Source: Sphingopyxis bauzanensis (lineage in GTDB: Bacteria > Pseudomonadota > Alphaproteobacteria > Sphingomonadales > Sphingomonadaceae). Taken from it: DNA of 64,000 nucleotides. Shown here piece after piece: positions 46,100-55,215 of this stretch. A program made the translations under genes and the position numbers. Below the pieces are notes generated by a model. That model had not been told where the DNA came from and made no database searches. It saw nothing but the letters and a program-made list of their open reading frames with translations. Every line of letters begins with the position of its first letter. The first letter of the stretch is position 1. Location of the stretch: the NCBI RefSeq assembly GCF_002205675.1, contig NZ_NISK01000001.1:1030245-1094244 (forward strand), given 5' to 3'.

Positions 46100-47110
46100 T
46101 CAGGCGATACGGAGCAGCGCCGCGGCGTCAGGCGCGCGCTCCAGATAGGCCAAAAATCCGCGTTCGTAACGCGAAAGATATTTGGCGACGCGCGGCAACG
46201 GTCCCACCGCCGCTGCAAAATCGCCGCGCTCCTGCGCCGCCGAGATCATCGCCGGATGGACATAGGCCTTGCGCGCAACCGCAGGGGTATTGCCCAGCCG
46301 GGCCGCGACATGTTCCAGCATGGCTTTGAGCGTGGGTGGTTCGGGCGCATCGTACAGGAAGGAAAACGCTTCGACACTGGCCGACCAGGTGCGGAAATGC
46401 TTGGCGCTGAATTCATCACCCATCGCCTCGCGGATATAGGCGTTCACATCTTCCGACGCGACGGTGCAGACATCGCCATTCTCCTCATATTGGAATAAAT
46501 GCTGCCCTGGCAGATCCTGCAGCCGCCTTACCAGCGTCGTCAGGCTGCGGTCGCTGATGGCGACCTCCTTTTTTGCGCCGCCTTTGGCGCGATAGCGAAG
46601 GCGAAGCGTTTGGCCAGTCAGTTTGGCGTGGCGCTGGCGTAGCGTCGTGGCGCCGAAGCTGTTGTTCGCCGCAGCATATTGCTCGTTACCGACGCGCAGC
46701 GCCGCAAGGTCGAGCAGGCGGACAACAGCACCGACGACGCGTTCCTGACACAAGGTACGCCGCGCCAGATCGTCCACCAGCCGGACGCGCAGCAAAGGCA
46801 GCGCATGGCCAAAGGCGGCGCAGCGATCATATTTGTCGGCCTCGCGCGCCAGCCGGAAATCGGGGTGATAGCGATATTGCTTGCGCCCGCGTGCGTCATA
46901 TCCCGTGGCCAAGATATGGCCGTTGGCGGCGGGGCAATACCAGGCATCCTCGTACGCCGGGGGCAAGGCAATCGCGTTGAGCCGCGCGATTTCATCGCGG
47001 TCGCGGATGATCTTGCCCGTGGTATCGCGGTATTGCCACCCATCGCCAACGCGCTCACGGGTGATGCCGGGCAGGCCGTCGTCGACATGGATCAGGCGCG
47101 GGGAGGGCAT
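46100..47110 (-). CDS. DNA topoisomerase IB (poxvirus type)
   Basis: A 336-residue type IB topoisomerase relaxing supercoils through a 3'-phosphotyrosine. It has an N-terminal DNA-clamp region (LNAIALPPAYEDAWYCP, GRKQYRYHPDF) and the catalytic domain with the Arg/Lys region RVGNEQYAAANNSFGATTLRQRH, KHFRTWSASV with the third catalytic residues, and the nucleophile Tyr in NTPAVARKAYVHP (near residue 285). Common in sphingomonads. Confidence 0.9.
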   Translation of the reverse strand: MPSPRLIHVDDGLPGITRERVGDGWQYRDTTGKIIRDRDEIARLNAIALPPAYEDAWYCPAANGHILATGYDARGRKQYRYHPDFRLAREADKYDRCAAFGHALPLLRVRLVDDLARRTLCQERVVGAVVRLLDLAALRVGNEQYAAANNSFGATTLRQRHAKLTGQTLRLRYRAKGGAKKEVAISDRSLTTLVRRLQDLPGQHLFQYEENGDVCTVASEDVNAYIREAMGDEFSAKHFRTWSASVEAFSFLYDAPEPPTLKAMLEHVAARLGNTPAVARKAYVHPAMISAAQERGDFAAAVGPLPRVAKYLSRYERGFLAYLERAPDAAALLRIA

Positions 47111-47147
47111 GGCGCATTAGCGCGCTGCGCCGCCTTTTGGTTCCACC

Positions 47148-48530
47148 TCAGCGCGCGTCGGGCAGCGAATGGCGCGCTGGAACCTGCGCCGGACGCGCCA
47201 TCAACGGGCGCCATCCGGCCTCCTGTTCCCGGCGGCGGCAATAGGTCGACAGTCCGATTTCGAGCGCCAGCATCATATAAATGAAGGGCTGGAACGCGAT
47301 GCCGACGAACAACGACCCGACCATATAGATGATATGGCCATGCTGAAGCGCGGTCGCGAGCGGGGCGATCCATTGCTCCTCGCCGCGCCGCGTTTTCAGA
47401 TAGCGTCGGCGGAGCCGCTCCATCTGGGCAATGCCGACGATATGGAGCAGCAGCCACAGTGCGAGCCCCGGATAGCCCTGTTCGCCCAGCATCTCGAAGT
47501 AACTCGAGTGGTATGCGCGCGATTGTTCGTCATGTACGGTCGCGTCGGCATTTTGCGGCTGGTCGGGGTCGTAACCCGACCCCGTGGTTTCGACGCGCAG
47601 CCGGTTCTGGATATAGGCCTCGAACCCGCCGCCGAACGGATTTTCCTTAGCATAGTCCCAGGTCCAGGCCCAAACAGCGACGCGGGTCGATGCTGACTGA
47701 TCCGACTTGTACCCCTGAATCGTTTCCATGCGCTCGGTGAAGCTCTGCGGCAGGAAGGGGATGGCTGCGATTGCCAGCAGCCCGGCACCGGCAATGTAGA
47801 GGAAGCGATTCTTGACCGCGCGCAACGATAGCACCGCAAGTACCGCCAGGCAGACAAGGCCCGTGCGCGCCTGTGTCCCGATCGGCAGCAACATACACGC
47901 AATGCACAGCGCAAAGCAGAACAGGGTCACCCGCCAGTCCGAGGGAAAGATCGTCCCGTGGCGGCGGTACCACAGGATCAGCGGGATGATCGCGATACCG
48001 ACGGTCGACATGATCGACCCCTCGTACAGCCCGTAATTTTCGTTGAGCAGCAATTGCAGCGTGCCATAGCCGCCACCGCCCGCCGCGGTCTTGATTCCGC
48101 CGGCGATCGCGATCGACGCGGCTGAAAGCAGCATGATCAGCGCCAGCGCTTCGATCCGCAGCTTGGTCCGCAGGGTGAGCGGCAGGAAAATCGCCCAGAT
48201 CAGCGCCTTCCAAACCCAGCTCCATTTGTCGGCTGCTTCGACCGGGAAATCGGCCTGCATTGTCGTTAGCCCGCAATACACAAGCAGCGCGACGAGCAGA
48301 AATTGCCGTCCCGACCAGCGCGTATCGCTTTTGTCGTCGGCGACCAGCCAGCCAGTGATCGCGAGCCCGAAGACGATCAACGAAATCGGGATCGAATTGA
48401 TCAGGAAATAGCTCAGCCGCTGCGGCGCGACGATGTCGATGTAGCAAAAGCACAGCACGAACAGGAACGGCTTGCGAAAACCGAGCCCGATGAAAGCAAA
48501 GAGAAAGGCGACGAACGCAATATCACGCAT
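47148..48530 (-). CDS. Putative O-glycosylation ligase / Wzy-like polymerase, exosortase A system-associated
   Basis: A 460-residue membrane protein with about ten hydrophobic helices, an O-antigen ligase (Wzy_C) domain and a large external loop (KENPFGGGFEAYIQNRLRVE ... SRAYHSSYFEMLGEQGYPGLALW). The N-terminus MRDIAFVAFLFAFIGLGFRKPFLFVLCFCYIDIVAPQ is typical of the O-glycosylation ligase subfamily found with exosortase A (XrtA) loci. The ATG at 48530 is used; it overlaps the upstream 51-residue ORF by 8 bp. Confidence 0.85.
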   Translation of the reverse strand: MRDIAFVAFLFAFIGLGFRKPFLFVLCFCYIDIVAPQRLSYFLINSIPISLIVFGLAITGWLVADDKSDTRWSGRQFLLVALLVYCGLTTMQADFPVEAADKWSWVWKALIWAIFLPLTLRTKLRIEALALIMLLSAASIAIAGGIKTAAGGGGYGTLQLLLNENYGLYEGSIMSTVGIAIIPLILWYRRHGTIFPSDWRVTLFCFALCIACMLLPIGTQARTGLVCLAVLAVLSLRAVKNRFLYIAGAGLLAIAAIPFLPQSFTERMETIQGYKSDQSASTRVAVWAWTWDYAKENPFGGGFEAYIQNRLRVETTGSGYDPDQPQNADATVHDEQSRAYHSSYFEMLGEQGYPGLALWLLLHIVGIAQMERLRRRYLKTRRGEEQWIAPLATALQHGHIIYMVGSLFVGIAFQPFIYMMLALEIGLSTYCRRREQEAGWRPLMARPAQVPARHSLPDAR

Positions 48531-48678
48531 CGGGGCGGTCGTCCGCTTCCGCGTCGCGGCGCTGCTGCCACTGCGCGCGCGGGCTGACCTCGCGGTCGAG
48601 ATCGTCGCGGTGCAGCAGGCGCCAGAGCGCAATCGCCATCAAGACGTGCGTCAACCCGATGGAAAAATTGTCGACCAT
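48523..48678 (-). CDS. Small ORF, 51 aa, upstream of the XrtA-associated ligase
   Basis: The product starts MVDNFSIGLTHVLMAIALW, a short hydrophobic N-terminal segment, followed by a charged tail (LLHRDDLDREVSPRAQWQQRR). Its 3' end overlaps the ligase start by 8 bp, suggesting translational coupling. Upstream, GGGAGCGAAC precedes the ATG. I recognise no family, but small proteins at this position are plausible parts of XrtA loci. Confidence 0.55.
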   Translation of the reverse strand: MVDNFSIGLTHVLMAIALWRLLHRDDLDREVSPRAQWQQRRDAEADDRPDA

Positions 48679-48743
48679 GTTCGCTCCCGCTACGCGATCG
48701 GGGTTGACGCTGCGTTAAGGCTAGTATGTCAAAGCGCTAGCCC

Positions 48744-49952
48744 ATGACCCGCATCCTACATGTCCTCGATCATAGCCTGCCGACGCACAGCGGCTATACC
48801 TTTCGCACGCGTGCGCTGATGAAGGCACAGGTGGCCAAGGGGTGGGATGTCGCGGGGGTCACCGGGGTGCGCCACCCTGAACCGGGACCGGACGGCGAGA
48901 CCGTCGACGGGCTGACCTTTTACCGCACCGCGCCGATCGCCCCGGCGCGCGCGCCGATCCGCGAATGGCGCGAAATCGGCGCGCTGGCCCGGCGGGTCGA
49001 GGCGCTCGCGCGCGACTGGAGACCCGACGTGCTTCACGCGCATTCGCCCGTGCTGGACGGGCTCGCGGCGCTGCGCGTCGGCAAAAAGCTCGGCATCCCC
49101 GTCATCTACGAAATTCGCGCCTTCTGGGAGGATGCGTCGGTTGGCAACGGCACGGGGCGCGAAGGCAGCCTGCGCTATTGGCTGACCAAAAAGCTGGAGA
49201 CGCACGCGGTGAAAGCCGCCGATGCGGTCGCGGTGATCTGCGAAGGCCTGCGCGGCGATCTGATCGCGCGCGGCATCGACCCGGCCAAAATCACCGTGTC
49301 ACCCAACGGTGTCGACCTCGACCTATTCGGCGATCCTCCGCCGCGCGACGATGCGCTGGCAGACACGCTGGGGGTAGCCGCCGACGATGCGGTGATCGGC
49401 TATATCGGAAGCTTCTACGATTATGAGGGCATCGACGACCTGCTCGCGTCGATGCCTGCACTCGTCGCGGCGCAGCCCAAAGCGCGGCTGCTGCTCGTCG
49501 GTGGCGGGCCGATGGAGGCGGCGCTGAAGGCGCAGGCCGCGGCATCGTCTGCGGCGGCGCAGATCCATTTCGTCGGGCGGGTGCCGCATCAGGAGGTCGA
49601 GCGTTATTATTCGTTGATCGATATCCTCGCCTATCCGCGCAAAAAGATGCGGCTGACCGACCTCGTCACCCCGCTCAAACCGCTCGAAGCGATGGCGCAG
49701 GGCAAGCTGGTCGCGGCGTCCGACGTCGGCGGCCACCGCGAACTGATCGAAGATGGCGTCACCGGCACGCTATTCGCCCCCGACAATCCCGAAGCCATCG
49801 CCGATGCGCTGGCGAAGCTGCTCGAAAATCGAGGCATTTGGGCGGACCGAAGGCGCACCGCACGTATTTTTGTCGAAACCCATCGTAACTGGTCATCAAA
49901 CATTTTACGTTACGAGCCGGTTTACCAGCGATTGCTGCGCGGCGCCGCCTGA
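48744..49952 (+). CDS. Glycosyltransferase, PEP-CTERM/XrtA system-associated (TIGR04063-like)
   Basis: A 402-residue GT4 family glycosyltransferase in the GT-B fold. The N-terminal MTRILHVLDHSLPTHSGYTFRTRAL is characteristic of the XrtA-associated subgroup, with HAHSPVLDGLAAL and YEIRAFWEDASVGNGT. The C-terminal nucleotide-sugar half includes YIGSFYDYEGIDDLL, LVGGGP and KPLEAMAQGKLVAASDVGGHRELI (E-x7-E type). It is divergent from the ligase and small ORF, with a 65-bp gap. Probable role: export-linked polysaccharide synthesis. Confidence 0.88.
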   Translation: MTRILHVLDHSLPTHSGYTFRTRALMKAQVAKGWDVAGVTGVRHPEPGPDGETVDGLTFYRTAPIAPARAPIREWREIGALARRVEALARDWRPDVLHAHSPVLDGLAALRVGKKLGIPVIYEIRAFWEDASVGNGTGREGSLRYWLTKKLETHAVKAADAVAVICEGLRGDLIARGIDPAKITVSPNGVDLDLFGDPPPRDDALADTLGVAADDAVIGYIGSFYDYEGIDDLLASMPALVAAQPKARLLLVGGGPMEAALKAQAAASSAAAQIHFVGRVPHQEVERYYSLIDILAYPRKKMRLTDLVTPLKPLEAMAQGKLVAASDVGGHRELIEDGVTGTLFAPDNPEAIADALAKLLENRGIWADRRRTARIFVETHRNWSSNILRYEPVYQRLLRGAA

Positions 49953-49966
49953 GCGCGCCGCCCCGG

Positions 49967-50848
49967 ATGACGACATTTTGGCCCCGCACGGGCCGCACGG
50001 AATTGGACAATATGGACGAGACCAGCGACAATCCCGGCCAAGGCAAGGCAAGCGCGGTCCTTCGCACGCTGCGCCCCGCCATACCCGCGGTGATCGGCGC
50101 CTCGGCGCTGACCTTCCTATTTGCCGCGGTGATGCCGATGTCGTGGGTCGCGGGGATCGCCTGGAACCTCTATCTTGATCGGCTGTCGGACTATTTCGTG
50201 CCGCCGGTCGGCAATGCTGCGCGGCTGATCCTGGCCCTTGGCATGGCCGCAATCGCCTCGCTGATCGCGGGGCTGCTCGCGTTGCTGATCGCAGAGCCCG
50301 AAGCTGCGGGACTGTCCTCGCTACGCGCGCGCTTCCGCCGCGAGTCCACGGTGGATGCCGACGAGGATAGCGACGCCTTCTGGACCCGCCGCCGCCGCGT
50401 CGATCTGCATCCCGACGATCCGCTGCGCCCGCCGATCCGCGCCGGTCGCGATCTGCCCGCCGGCGGTCTGGGGCCGCTGAACGCCGATTTCGCTGTCGCC
50501 GAAAACAGCGCCGAGGCCGATCCGTGGCTCGACGAATTTGCCGAGCCACATGCCGGCGAACTGGTGCTCGCCGATCTCGCGCCCGAAGACCATGCCGCCG
50601 GTGACGAACCCTGGCTGCAACCCGCCGAGATGACGGCAAAGCCGCTGTCCGCCGCCACCGCCGACAATTCGCTCGGCGCGATGGTCGCGCGGCTCGAAGC
50701 GGGCCTGGCGCGCCGCCGCGAACCGACCGAGACCGCTGACATGGCTGCGCCGGACGGCACCACCGTCGAACCGGATCCCGAAGTGGACTTCGCGCTCGAA
50801 GCCGCGCTCAGCACCCTGCAACGGATGACGCGCGAAGCGGTGGGCTGA
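49967..50848 (+). CDS. Hypothetical membrane protein with acidic tail
   Basis: A 293-residue protein (278 if started at the second ATG, 50012, MDETSDNPGQGK). Two hydrophobic helices lie at about residues 40-60 and 85-108; the remaining 180 residues are an Asp/Glu/Ala-rich, low-complexity cytosolic tail with an RRRRVDLHPDDPLRPPIRAGRDLP segment. No known family. It begins 14 bp after the glycosyltransferase stop, so it is probably co-transcribed. Confidence 0.65.
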   Translation: MTTFWPRTGRTELDNMDETSDNPGQGKASAVLRTLRPAIPAVIGASALTFLFAAVMPMSWVAGIAWNLYLDRLSDYFVPPVGNAARLILALGMAAIASLIAGLLALLIAEPEAAGLSSLRARFRRESTVDADEDSDAFWTRRRRVDLHPDDPLRPPIRAGRDLPAGGLGPLNADFAVAENSAEADPWLDEFAEPHAGELVLADLAPEDHAAGDEPWLQPAEMTAKPLSAATADNSLGAMVARLEAGLARRREPTETADMAAPDGTTVEPDPEVDFALEAALSTLQRMTREAVG

Positions 50849-51120
50849 CCTCCCCACCCTTCGTCTTCCACCGTGAGAATTTCGATCTGCAATGCGTCTG
50901 GTGGCTTGCCGCATTCCACCACGACATCGGCGACGACATGACCGGGCAGCGGCCATTCGGCCTCGCCTAACTCGTCTGTATCGCGGCGCTGACCGTTCAT
51001 GTCGTCGCCGCAGGCGATCGTGGAAGGGCGGCGAGATCAGCCAAAGCCCCTCCGTCAGCGCTTCACGCTGCCTCCTCCCCATCCCTGCGCGACAGGAGGA
51101 TCAGGCAGCGTTCCGCCCCC

Positions 51121-51426
51121 CTACCGAGGCGCCGCCATCATCGCTTCGATTTCATGGTCTAGTACTTCGGCGCGCTGGCATTGGTCTTCATTGCCGCCGC
51201 GGCATTTCTCGGCCGCCTTGTCGCGCTGGCGCGACAGCCTGCCGAGCTGTTCCTCGCGCTTGCGCATCTCGCGGCCGCGATTGCGATCTGATTCGTCCTG
51301 GCTTGTCGTCGTCCAGTCGGCGACCTGCCCAACCGCCTTGACCGGCGCGGTCACCACGGTTTTCACCGCGCTGATGCACCCGGTGAGCAGCGGCAGCGCA
51401 GCAAGGGCGGTGATGATGGCACGCAT
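51121..51426 (-). CDS. Small lipoprotein with coiled-coil segment
   Basis: A 101-residue protein with a lipoprotein signal (MRAIITALAALPLLTGC, lipobox LLTGC, Cys-17). The mature part has a charged helical stretch (DRNRGREMRKREEQLGRLSRQRDKAAEKC) that may form a coiled coil, and two Cys (KCRGGNEDQC). GAGGAG lies nine bases before the ATG at 51426, fixing the start. Function unknown. Confidence 0.68.
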   Translation of the reverse strand: MRAIITALAALPLLTGCISAVKTVVTAPVKAVGQVADWTTTSQDESDRNRGREMRKREEQLGRLSRQRDKAAEKCRGGNEDQCQRAEVLDHEIEAMMAAPR

Positions 51427-51632
51427 GGTCTTCTCCTCGCCGTCGCTATCCGATCGGTGCGCCGCCTCATCGCATAGCGGGCGCGATCTGAACAGAATAT
51501 TGCGACGGGTCGCCTCCACCTTGTGGCCCTGTGTCACAGCATGGAAACAAATGGTTAAAGTCGTGTTTACCAACTTCGCTTAGGCCGAGCCGCGCACCAG
51601 CAGTCGCAGCGCGAAGAAAGACCAAGCCCGTT

Positions 51633-52910
51633 ATGGACCATGTTTTGTTACCATCATCGGGCCACGCCGCCGCGGTTGCCACCGACGCGCACATGGCCGA
51701 AGTGATCGAGCTGTTTCGCGGCAATCCTGACCTGCGCGCGCTGGCAGTGCTCGATGCGAACGCGCGCCCGATCGGCATCATCCGCGAACAGCGGGTGCGC
51801 GAATTGCTCTTCTGCCCCTTCTGGTTCTCGCTGATGCAGAATCCGACGATCGGCGGGTCAATCACGTCAATGATCGAAGCCTGCTCCACCGCCGATGTCT
51901 CGCGATCGACCACCGAACTGCTGCGCATCGCGGCAGAGGGGCGGGGGCGCGGCGAGTTGATCCTGGTCGACCGCGGCCGCTTCGTCGAGACGCTCGACAG
52001 CGGCCAGCTCGCCAAACTGGCGATGCTGCGCGACGTCGAACTGGCGCGGGAGGGCGCGGCGCGAGCGACAAAGGTCGACGACGCCGGGCGCCGGTTTCAG
52101 CAAGAGATTACGGCGCTTACCGCGGTGTTGTCCGACATGGCGCATCAGGTCGAAACTTTCTCTGCCACCCTGTCCGATCGCGCGCGGCAGACGGGGCGTG
52201 ACGCGGTGACGGTGGCGGGGGCGACGGCGCAAACGCTGACGGGGCTGCACGACCTGGGCGACCGCGGTCGTGCGCTGGCGGCGACGATGGCAAAGATCGT
52301 CAACGATGACTCCCGCGCCCGCGCCATTCGCGGCGAGGCGCATCGCAAAGTCCAACAGGCGGGCGAACGGGCAGAGGCGCTCAAGACTGCCAGCCAGTCG
52401 ATCGAACAGATGCTGGCGCTGATCATCGACATGGCAAGCCGCACCAACATGCTGGCGCTCAATGCCGGGATCGAGGCTGCACATGCGGGAGAGGCCGGAC
52501 GCGGCTTTGCCGTTGTGGCGTCGGAGGTGAAGACGCTGGCCAGCCAGACCCGTGTCGCCGCAGGTGACATTGCGCAATATGTCGATCATATCCGCGACAT
52601 TGTCGGTCAGGTGGCGGCCGGTTTTGGCGAGGTGGAACGCGCGATCGACGCCAATAATGGTTTCTCCGACGCGATCGACAGTGCGGTCGACGGGGAGAGC
52701 GCCACGACGCTCATGATTGCGAGCTATGTCGAACAGGCGGTCTCGGCAGGTCGTGAAATCGACCTGCGTGTCCAGGAAATCGGACACGGCGCCACCGCGG
52801 TCGGCGACGGTGCGCAGGCACTTGGCGAATTATCCGCGGGACTGTCGGAGGCAGCACGCTCGTTAGACCAGCGCGCGCGCCACTTCGTCGAAGCGGTCGC
52901 GGCCGCCTGA
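51633..52910 (+). CDS. Methyl-accepting chemotaxis protein, soluble, with N-terminal CBS-like domain
   Basis: A 425-residue chemoreceptor without a transmembrane helix. Residues about 20-130 look like a CBS-type sensor ([49 protein letters not shown]). The signalling hairpin tip is in [39 protein letters not shown] (near 265-305), which should contact CheA/CheW. No chemotaxis genes are nearby. The ATG at 51633 is preferred; the frame back to 51531 has no protein character. Confidence 0.85.
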   Translation: MDHVLLPSSGHAAAVATDAHMAEVIELFRGNPDLRALAVLDANARPIGIIREQRVRELLFCPFWFSLMQNPTIGGSITSMIEACSTADVSRSTTELLRIAAEGRGRGELILVDRGRFVETLDSGQLAKLAMLRDVELAREGAARATKVDDAGRRFQQEITALTAVLSDMAHQVETFSATLSDRARQTGRDAVTVAGATAQTLTGLHDLGDRGRALAATMAKIVNDDSRARAIRGEAHRKVQQAGERAEALKTASQSIEQMLALIIDMASRTNMLALNAGIEAAHAGEAGRGFAVVASEVKTLASQTRVAAGDIAQYVDHIRDIVGQVAAGFGEVERAIDANNGFSDAIDSAVDGESATTLMIASYVEQAVSAGREIDLRVQEIGHGATAVGDGAQALGELSAGLSEAARSLDQRARHFVEAVAAA

Positions 52911-53008
52911 AATCCGGCGTCGCTGCAAAGACTTGCTCGCCTGCCCAGCCCTGATAGGATGACCCGGCGCCGGCGGCGTCCATGGCCACCGGTGGGGAGG
53001 AGGGTCAT

Positions 53009-53734
53009 ATGACGAATATGCAAAAAGGCTTGGCCGAGTTGATCGGCACATTCTGGCTTGTCTTCGGCGGCTGCGGCAGCGCGGTGCTGGCGGCGGCGTT
53101 TCCCGATGTCGGCATCGGATTGCTCGGCGTATCCCTCGCCTTCGGCCTGACCGTCGTCACCATGGCCTATGCGATCGGCCATATCTCCGGCTGCCACCTG
53201 AACCCCGCGGTTACCGTCGGGTTGTGGGCGGGCGGACGCTTCGACGCACGCGACATTCCGCTTTATGTCGGCGCGCAGGTGATCGGCGCGGTCATCGCGG
53301 CGTTCCTGCTGTTCTACATCGCCAGCGGCAATCCCGCTTATGATCTGGCGACCAACGGGCTCGCCGCCAACGGTTTTGATGCCGGGTCGCCGGGCGGCTA
53401 CGACATTTGGTCGGCGTTCCTGATCGAAATCGTGCTCACCGCCTTCTTCCTGTGGATTATCATGGGATCGACCGACGGTCGCGCGCCCGCAGGTTTCGCG
53501 CCGCTCGCTATCGGCCTGGCGCTGACGCTGATCCACCTGATCTCGATCCCGGTCACCAACACCTCGGTCAACCCGGCGCGCAGCACCGGTCCGGCGCTGG
53601 TGGTCGGCGGGCTGGCGATCCAGCAATTGTGGCTGTTCTGGCTCGCCCCGCTGATCGGCGGCGCAGTGGGCGGTCTGCTCTACAAGACGCTGGGCGCCGA
53701 CACCTTCCCGAAACCGAATATCGAAGGCGAATAA
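53009..53734 (+). CDS. aqpZ: Aquaporin Z-type water channel
   Basis: A 241-residue six-helix MIP channel with both half-helix motifs: [14 protein letters not shown] (NPA-1, near residue 63) and [17 protein letters not shown] (NPA-2, near 186). The selectivity Arg follows NPA-2 as in water-specific channels. GGGGAGGAGGGTCAT precedes the ATG at 53009. It passes water and stands alone; it converges with galU. Confidence 0.93.
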   Translation: MTNMQKGLAELIGTFWLVFGGCGSAVLAAAFPDVGIGLLGVSLAFGLTVVTMAYAIGHISGCHLNPAVTVGLWAGGRFDARDIPLYVGAQVIGAVIAAFLLFYIASGNPAYDLATNGLAANGFDAGSPGGYDIWSAFLIEIVLTAFFLWIIMGSTDGRAPAGFAPLAIGLALTLIHLISIPVTNTSVNPARSTGPALVVGGLAIQQLWLFWLAPLIGGAVGGLLYKTLGADTFPKPNIEGE

Positions 53735-53742
53735 TCGCCGGT

Positions 53743-53769
53743 CCGGCGGGGGCAGGGCGCCTCCGCCGG
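53743..53769. terminator. Hairpin between aqpZ and galU
   Basis: CCGGCGG (53743-53749) faces CCGCCGG (53763-53769) across a G-rich loop, between two converging genes. There is no clear T-run, so this is a candidate only. Confidence 0.4.
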
Positions 53770-53770
53770 T

Positions 53771-54634
53771 CTACTTCAACAAATCGACCGCAAAGGCGCG
53801 GACCTCAGCGGCGATGTCGGGGCGTTGCAGGGCCACTGCGAGATTGGCCTGGATATACCCGGCCTTCGACCCGCAGTCGTAGCGCGCGCCATCAAAGGTC
53901 ACGGCGTGGAACGGCTGGGTGCCGATCATCGTCGCCATCGCGTCGGTCAACTGGATCTCGCCGCCCGCACCCTTCTCCTGCCCCTCAAGCACGCGCATCA
54001 CTTCGGGCTGGAGGATATAGCGGCCCGAGATGATCAGGTTCGACGGCGCCTCGGCCACCGAAGGTTTCTCGACCAGCCCCGTGACTTCGGTCAGCGAGCC
54101 GTCGCGCGCGCCGGGCGCGATCACGCCATAGGAGGACAGCTGGTCGCGCGGCACTTCGAGCACCGAGATCAGGTTGCCGCCGACTTGGGTGTACGCATCG
54201 ACCATCTGCTTCATGCAGCCGGGCGATCCGTGCATGAACTCGTCGGGCAGGAAGATCGCAAAGGGTTCGTCGCCAACGATCGCGCGCGCGCACCAGATCG
54301 CGTGGCCGAGGCCCAGCGGCTCCTGCTGGCGGACATAGGCGCAGTTGCCGGGGCCAAGCCGTGTCGGCTCGAGCACTGACAGATCCTTGCCGCGTTCGGA
54401 CATCGTCTTTTCCAGCTCGAACGCGATGTCGAAATGATCCTCGATCGCGCTCTTGCCGCGGCCGGTGACAAAGATCATCTGCTCGATCCCCGCCTCGCGG
54501 GCTTCGTCGACAGCGTACTGGATCAGCGGGCGATCGACGATCGGCAGCATCTCCTTCGGGATCGCCTTGGTTGCGGGCAAGAAACGGGTGCCGAGACCGG
54601 CGACGGGAAAGACAGCTTTGCGGATCGGTTTCAT
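53771..54634 (-). CDS. galU: UTP-glucose-1-phosphate uridylyltransferase
   Basis: Makes UDP-glucose for polysaccharide and envelope synthesis. The 287-residue product begins with the nucleotidyltransferase motif AVFPVAGLGTRFLPATKAIPKEMLP (residues 8-32) and has PLIQYAVDEAREAGI, FAIFLPDEFMHG (the metal-binding Asp), VEKPSVAEAPSNLIISGRYIL and YDCGSKAGYIQA. Length fits GalU (about 290-300). It lies 67 bp downstream of the YfiB-like gene, same strand. Confidence 0.93.
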   Translation of the reverse strand: MKPIRKAVFPVAGLGTRFLPATKAIPKEMLPIVDRPLIQYAVDEAREAGIEQMIFVTGRGKSAIEDHFDIAFELEKTMSERGKDLSVLEPTRLGPGNCAYVRQQEPLGLGHAIWCARAIVGDEPFAIFLPDEFMHGSPGCMKQMVDAYTQVGGNLISVLEVPRDQLSSYGVIAPGARDGSLTEVTGLVEKPSVAEAPSNLIISGRYILQPEVMRVLEGQEKGAGGEIQLTDAMATMIGTQPFHAVTFDGARYDCGSKAGYIQANLAVALQRPDIAAEVRAFAVDLLK

Positions 54635-54701
54635 GGGCGGGGCCTTAGCCGCGATGAGCGCACAAGAAAAGCGGCGCGGCTGAGTTGATTCATCGGGTCG
54701 A

Positions 54702-55199
54702 TTACGGTGTCACGATCACCACGACCCGGCGATTGTCCTGGCGGCCTTCTTCGGTGTCGTTGCTGGACATCGGCACGGCTTCGCCGCGGCCGATTATCTG
54801 GTCGGGGGTGAACTGCATCCCACCCGCTTGCATAGGCGCGGCGATGGCCTGCGCGCGCGCGTTAGACAGCGTGAGGTTATAGGCGGCGGTGCCCGTTGAA
54901 TCGGTATGGCCTTCGACGCGCGCAGTCGTGATGCCGACCGAGACAAGTTTGCTCGCGATGTCGGTGATCCGCGCCTGTTGCTCGGCCGGGACGCTGCTTT
55001 CATCGGTCGAAAACAGCAGCCGTTCGGGCATGCTCAGTGCCCAGCCGGGGCCATCTTCGACAAAGCCTTCGGCCTTCAGGACGGCGACTTGTTCGGCGGT
55101 GAATCCCCTCTGCTGCGGCACGCTTTGGCAGGCGGCGAGCAGCGACGCGCAGACGATAAGAAGCAGGCTTCTGATGAGGTGGGGGAAAGTCTGTGTCAC
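54702..55199 (-). CDS. OmpA-domain lipoprotein, YfiB-like
   Basis: A 165-residue outer-membrane lipoprotein with a signal peptide and lipobox (LLAAC, Cys-24) and a peptidoglycan-binding OmpA domain (about 60-165, RLLFSTDESSVPAEQ, RVEGHTDSTGTAAYNLTLSNARAQA, DNRRVVVIV). In Pseudomonas YfiB binds and sequesters YfiR in the periplasm and so activates YfiN. It is the third gene of the unit, 16 bp after the diguanylate cyclase gene. Confidence 0.85.
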   Translation of the reverse strand: MTQTFPHLIRSLLLIVCASLLAACQSVPQQRGFTAEQVAVLKAEGFVEDGPGWALSMPERLLFSTDESSVPAEQQARITDIASKLVSVGITTARVEGHTDSTGTAAYNLTLSNARAQAIAAPMQAGGMQFTPDQIIGRGEAVPMSSNDTEEGRQDNRRVVVIVTP

Positions 55200-55215
55200 G
55201 GCGATACTCCGGTGG

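Noticed and set aside
48744..49952. A full exopolysaccharide or defence locus around the glycosyltransferase
   Set aside because: Only the ligase, the small ORF and this enzyme belong to such a system; neighbours are a topoisomerase, a lipoprotein and a chemoreceptor with no shared theme.
50850..51000. Minus-strand frame starting at 51000 whose first ~50 codons look protein-like (EAEWPLPGHVVADVVVECGKPPDALQIEILTVEDEG)
   Set aside because: The frame continues only as antisense of the acidic-tail membrane protein gene, with no domain and no start context. It may be a fragment of a decayed gene, but the evidence is too thin to call.
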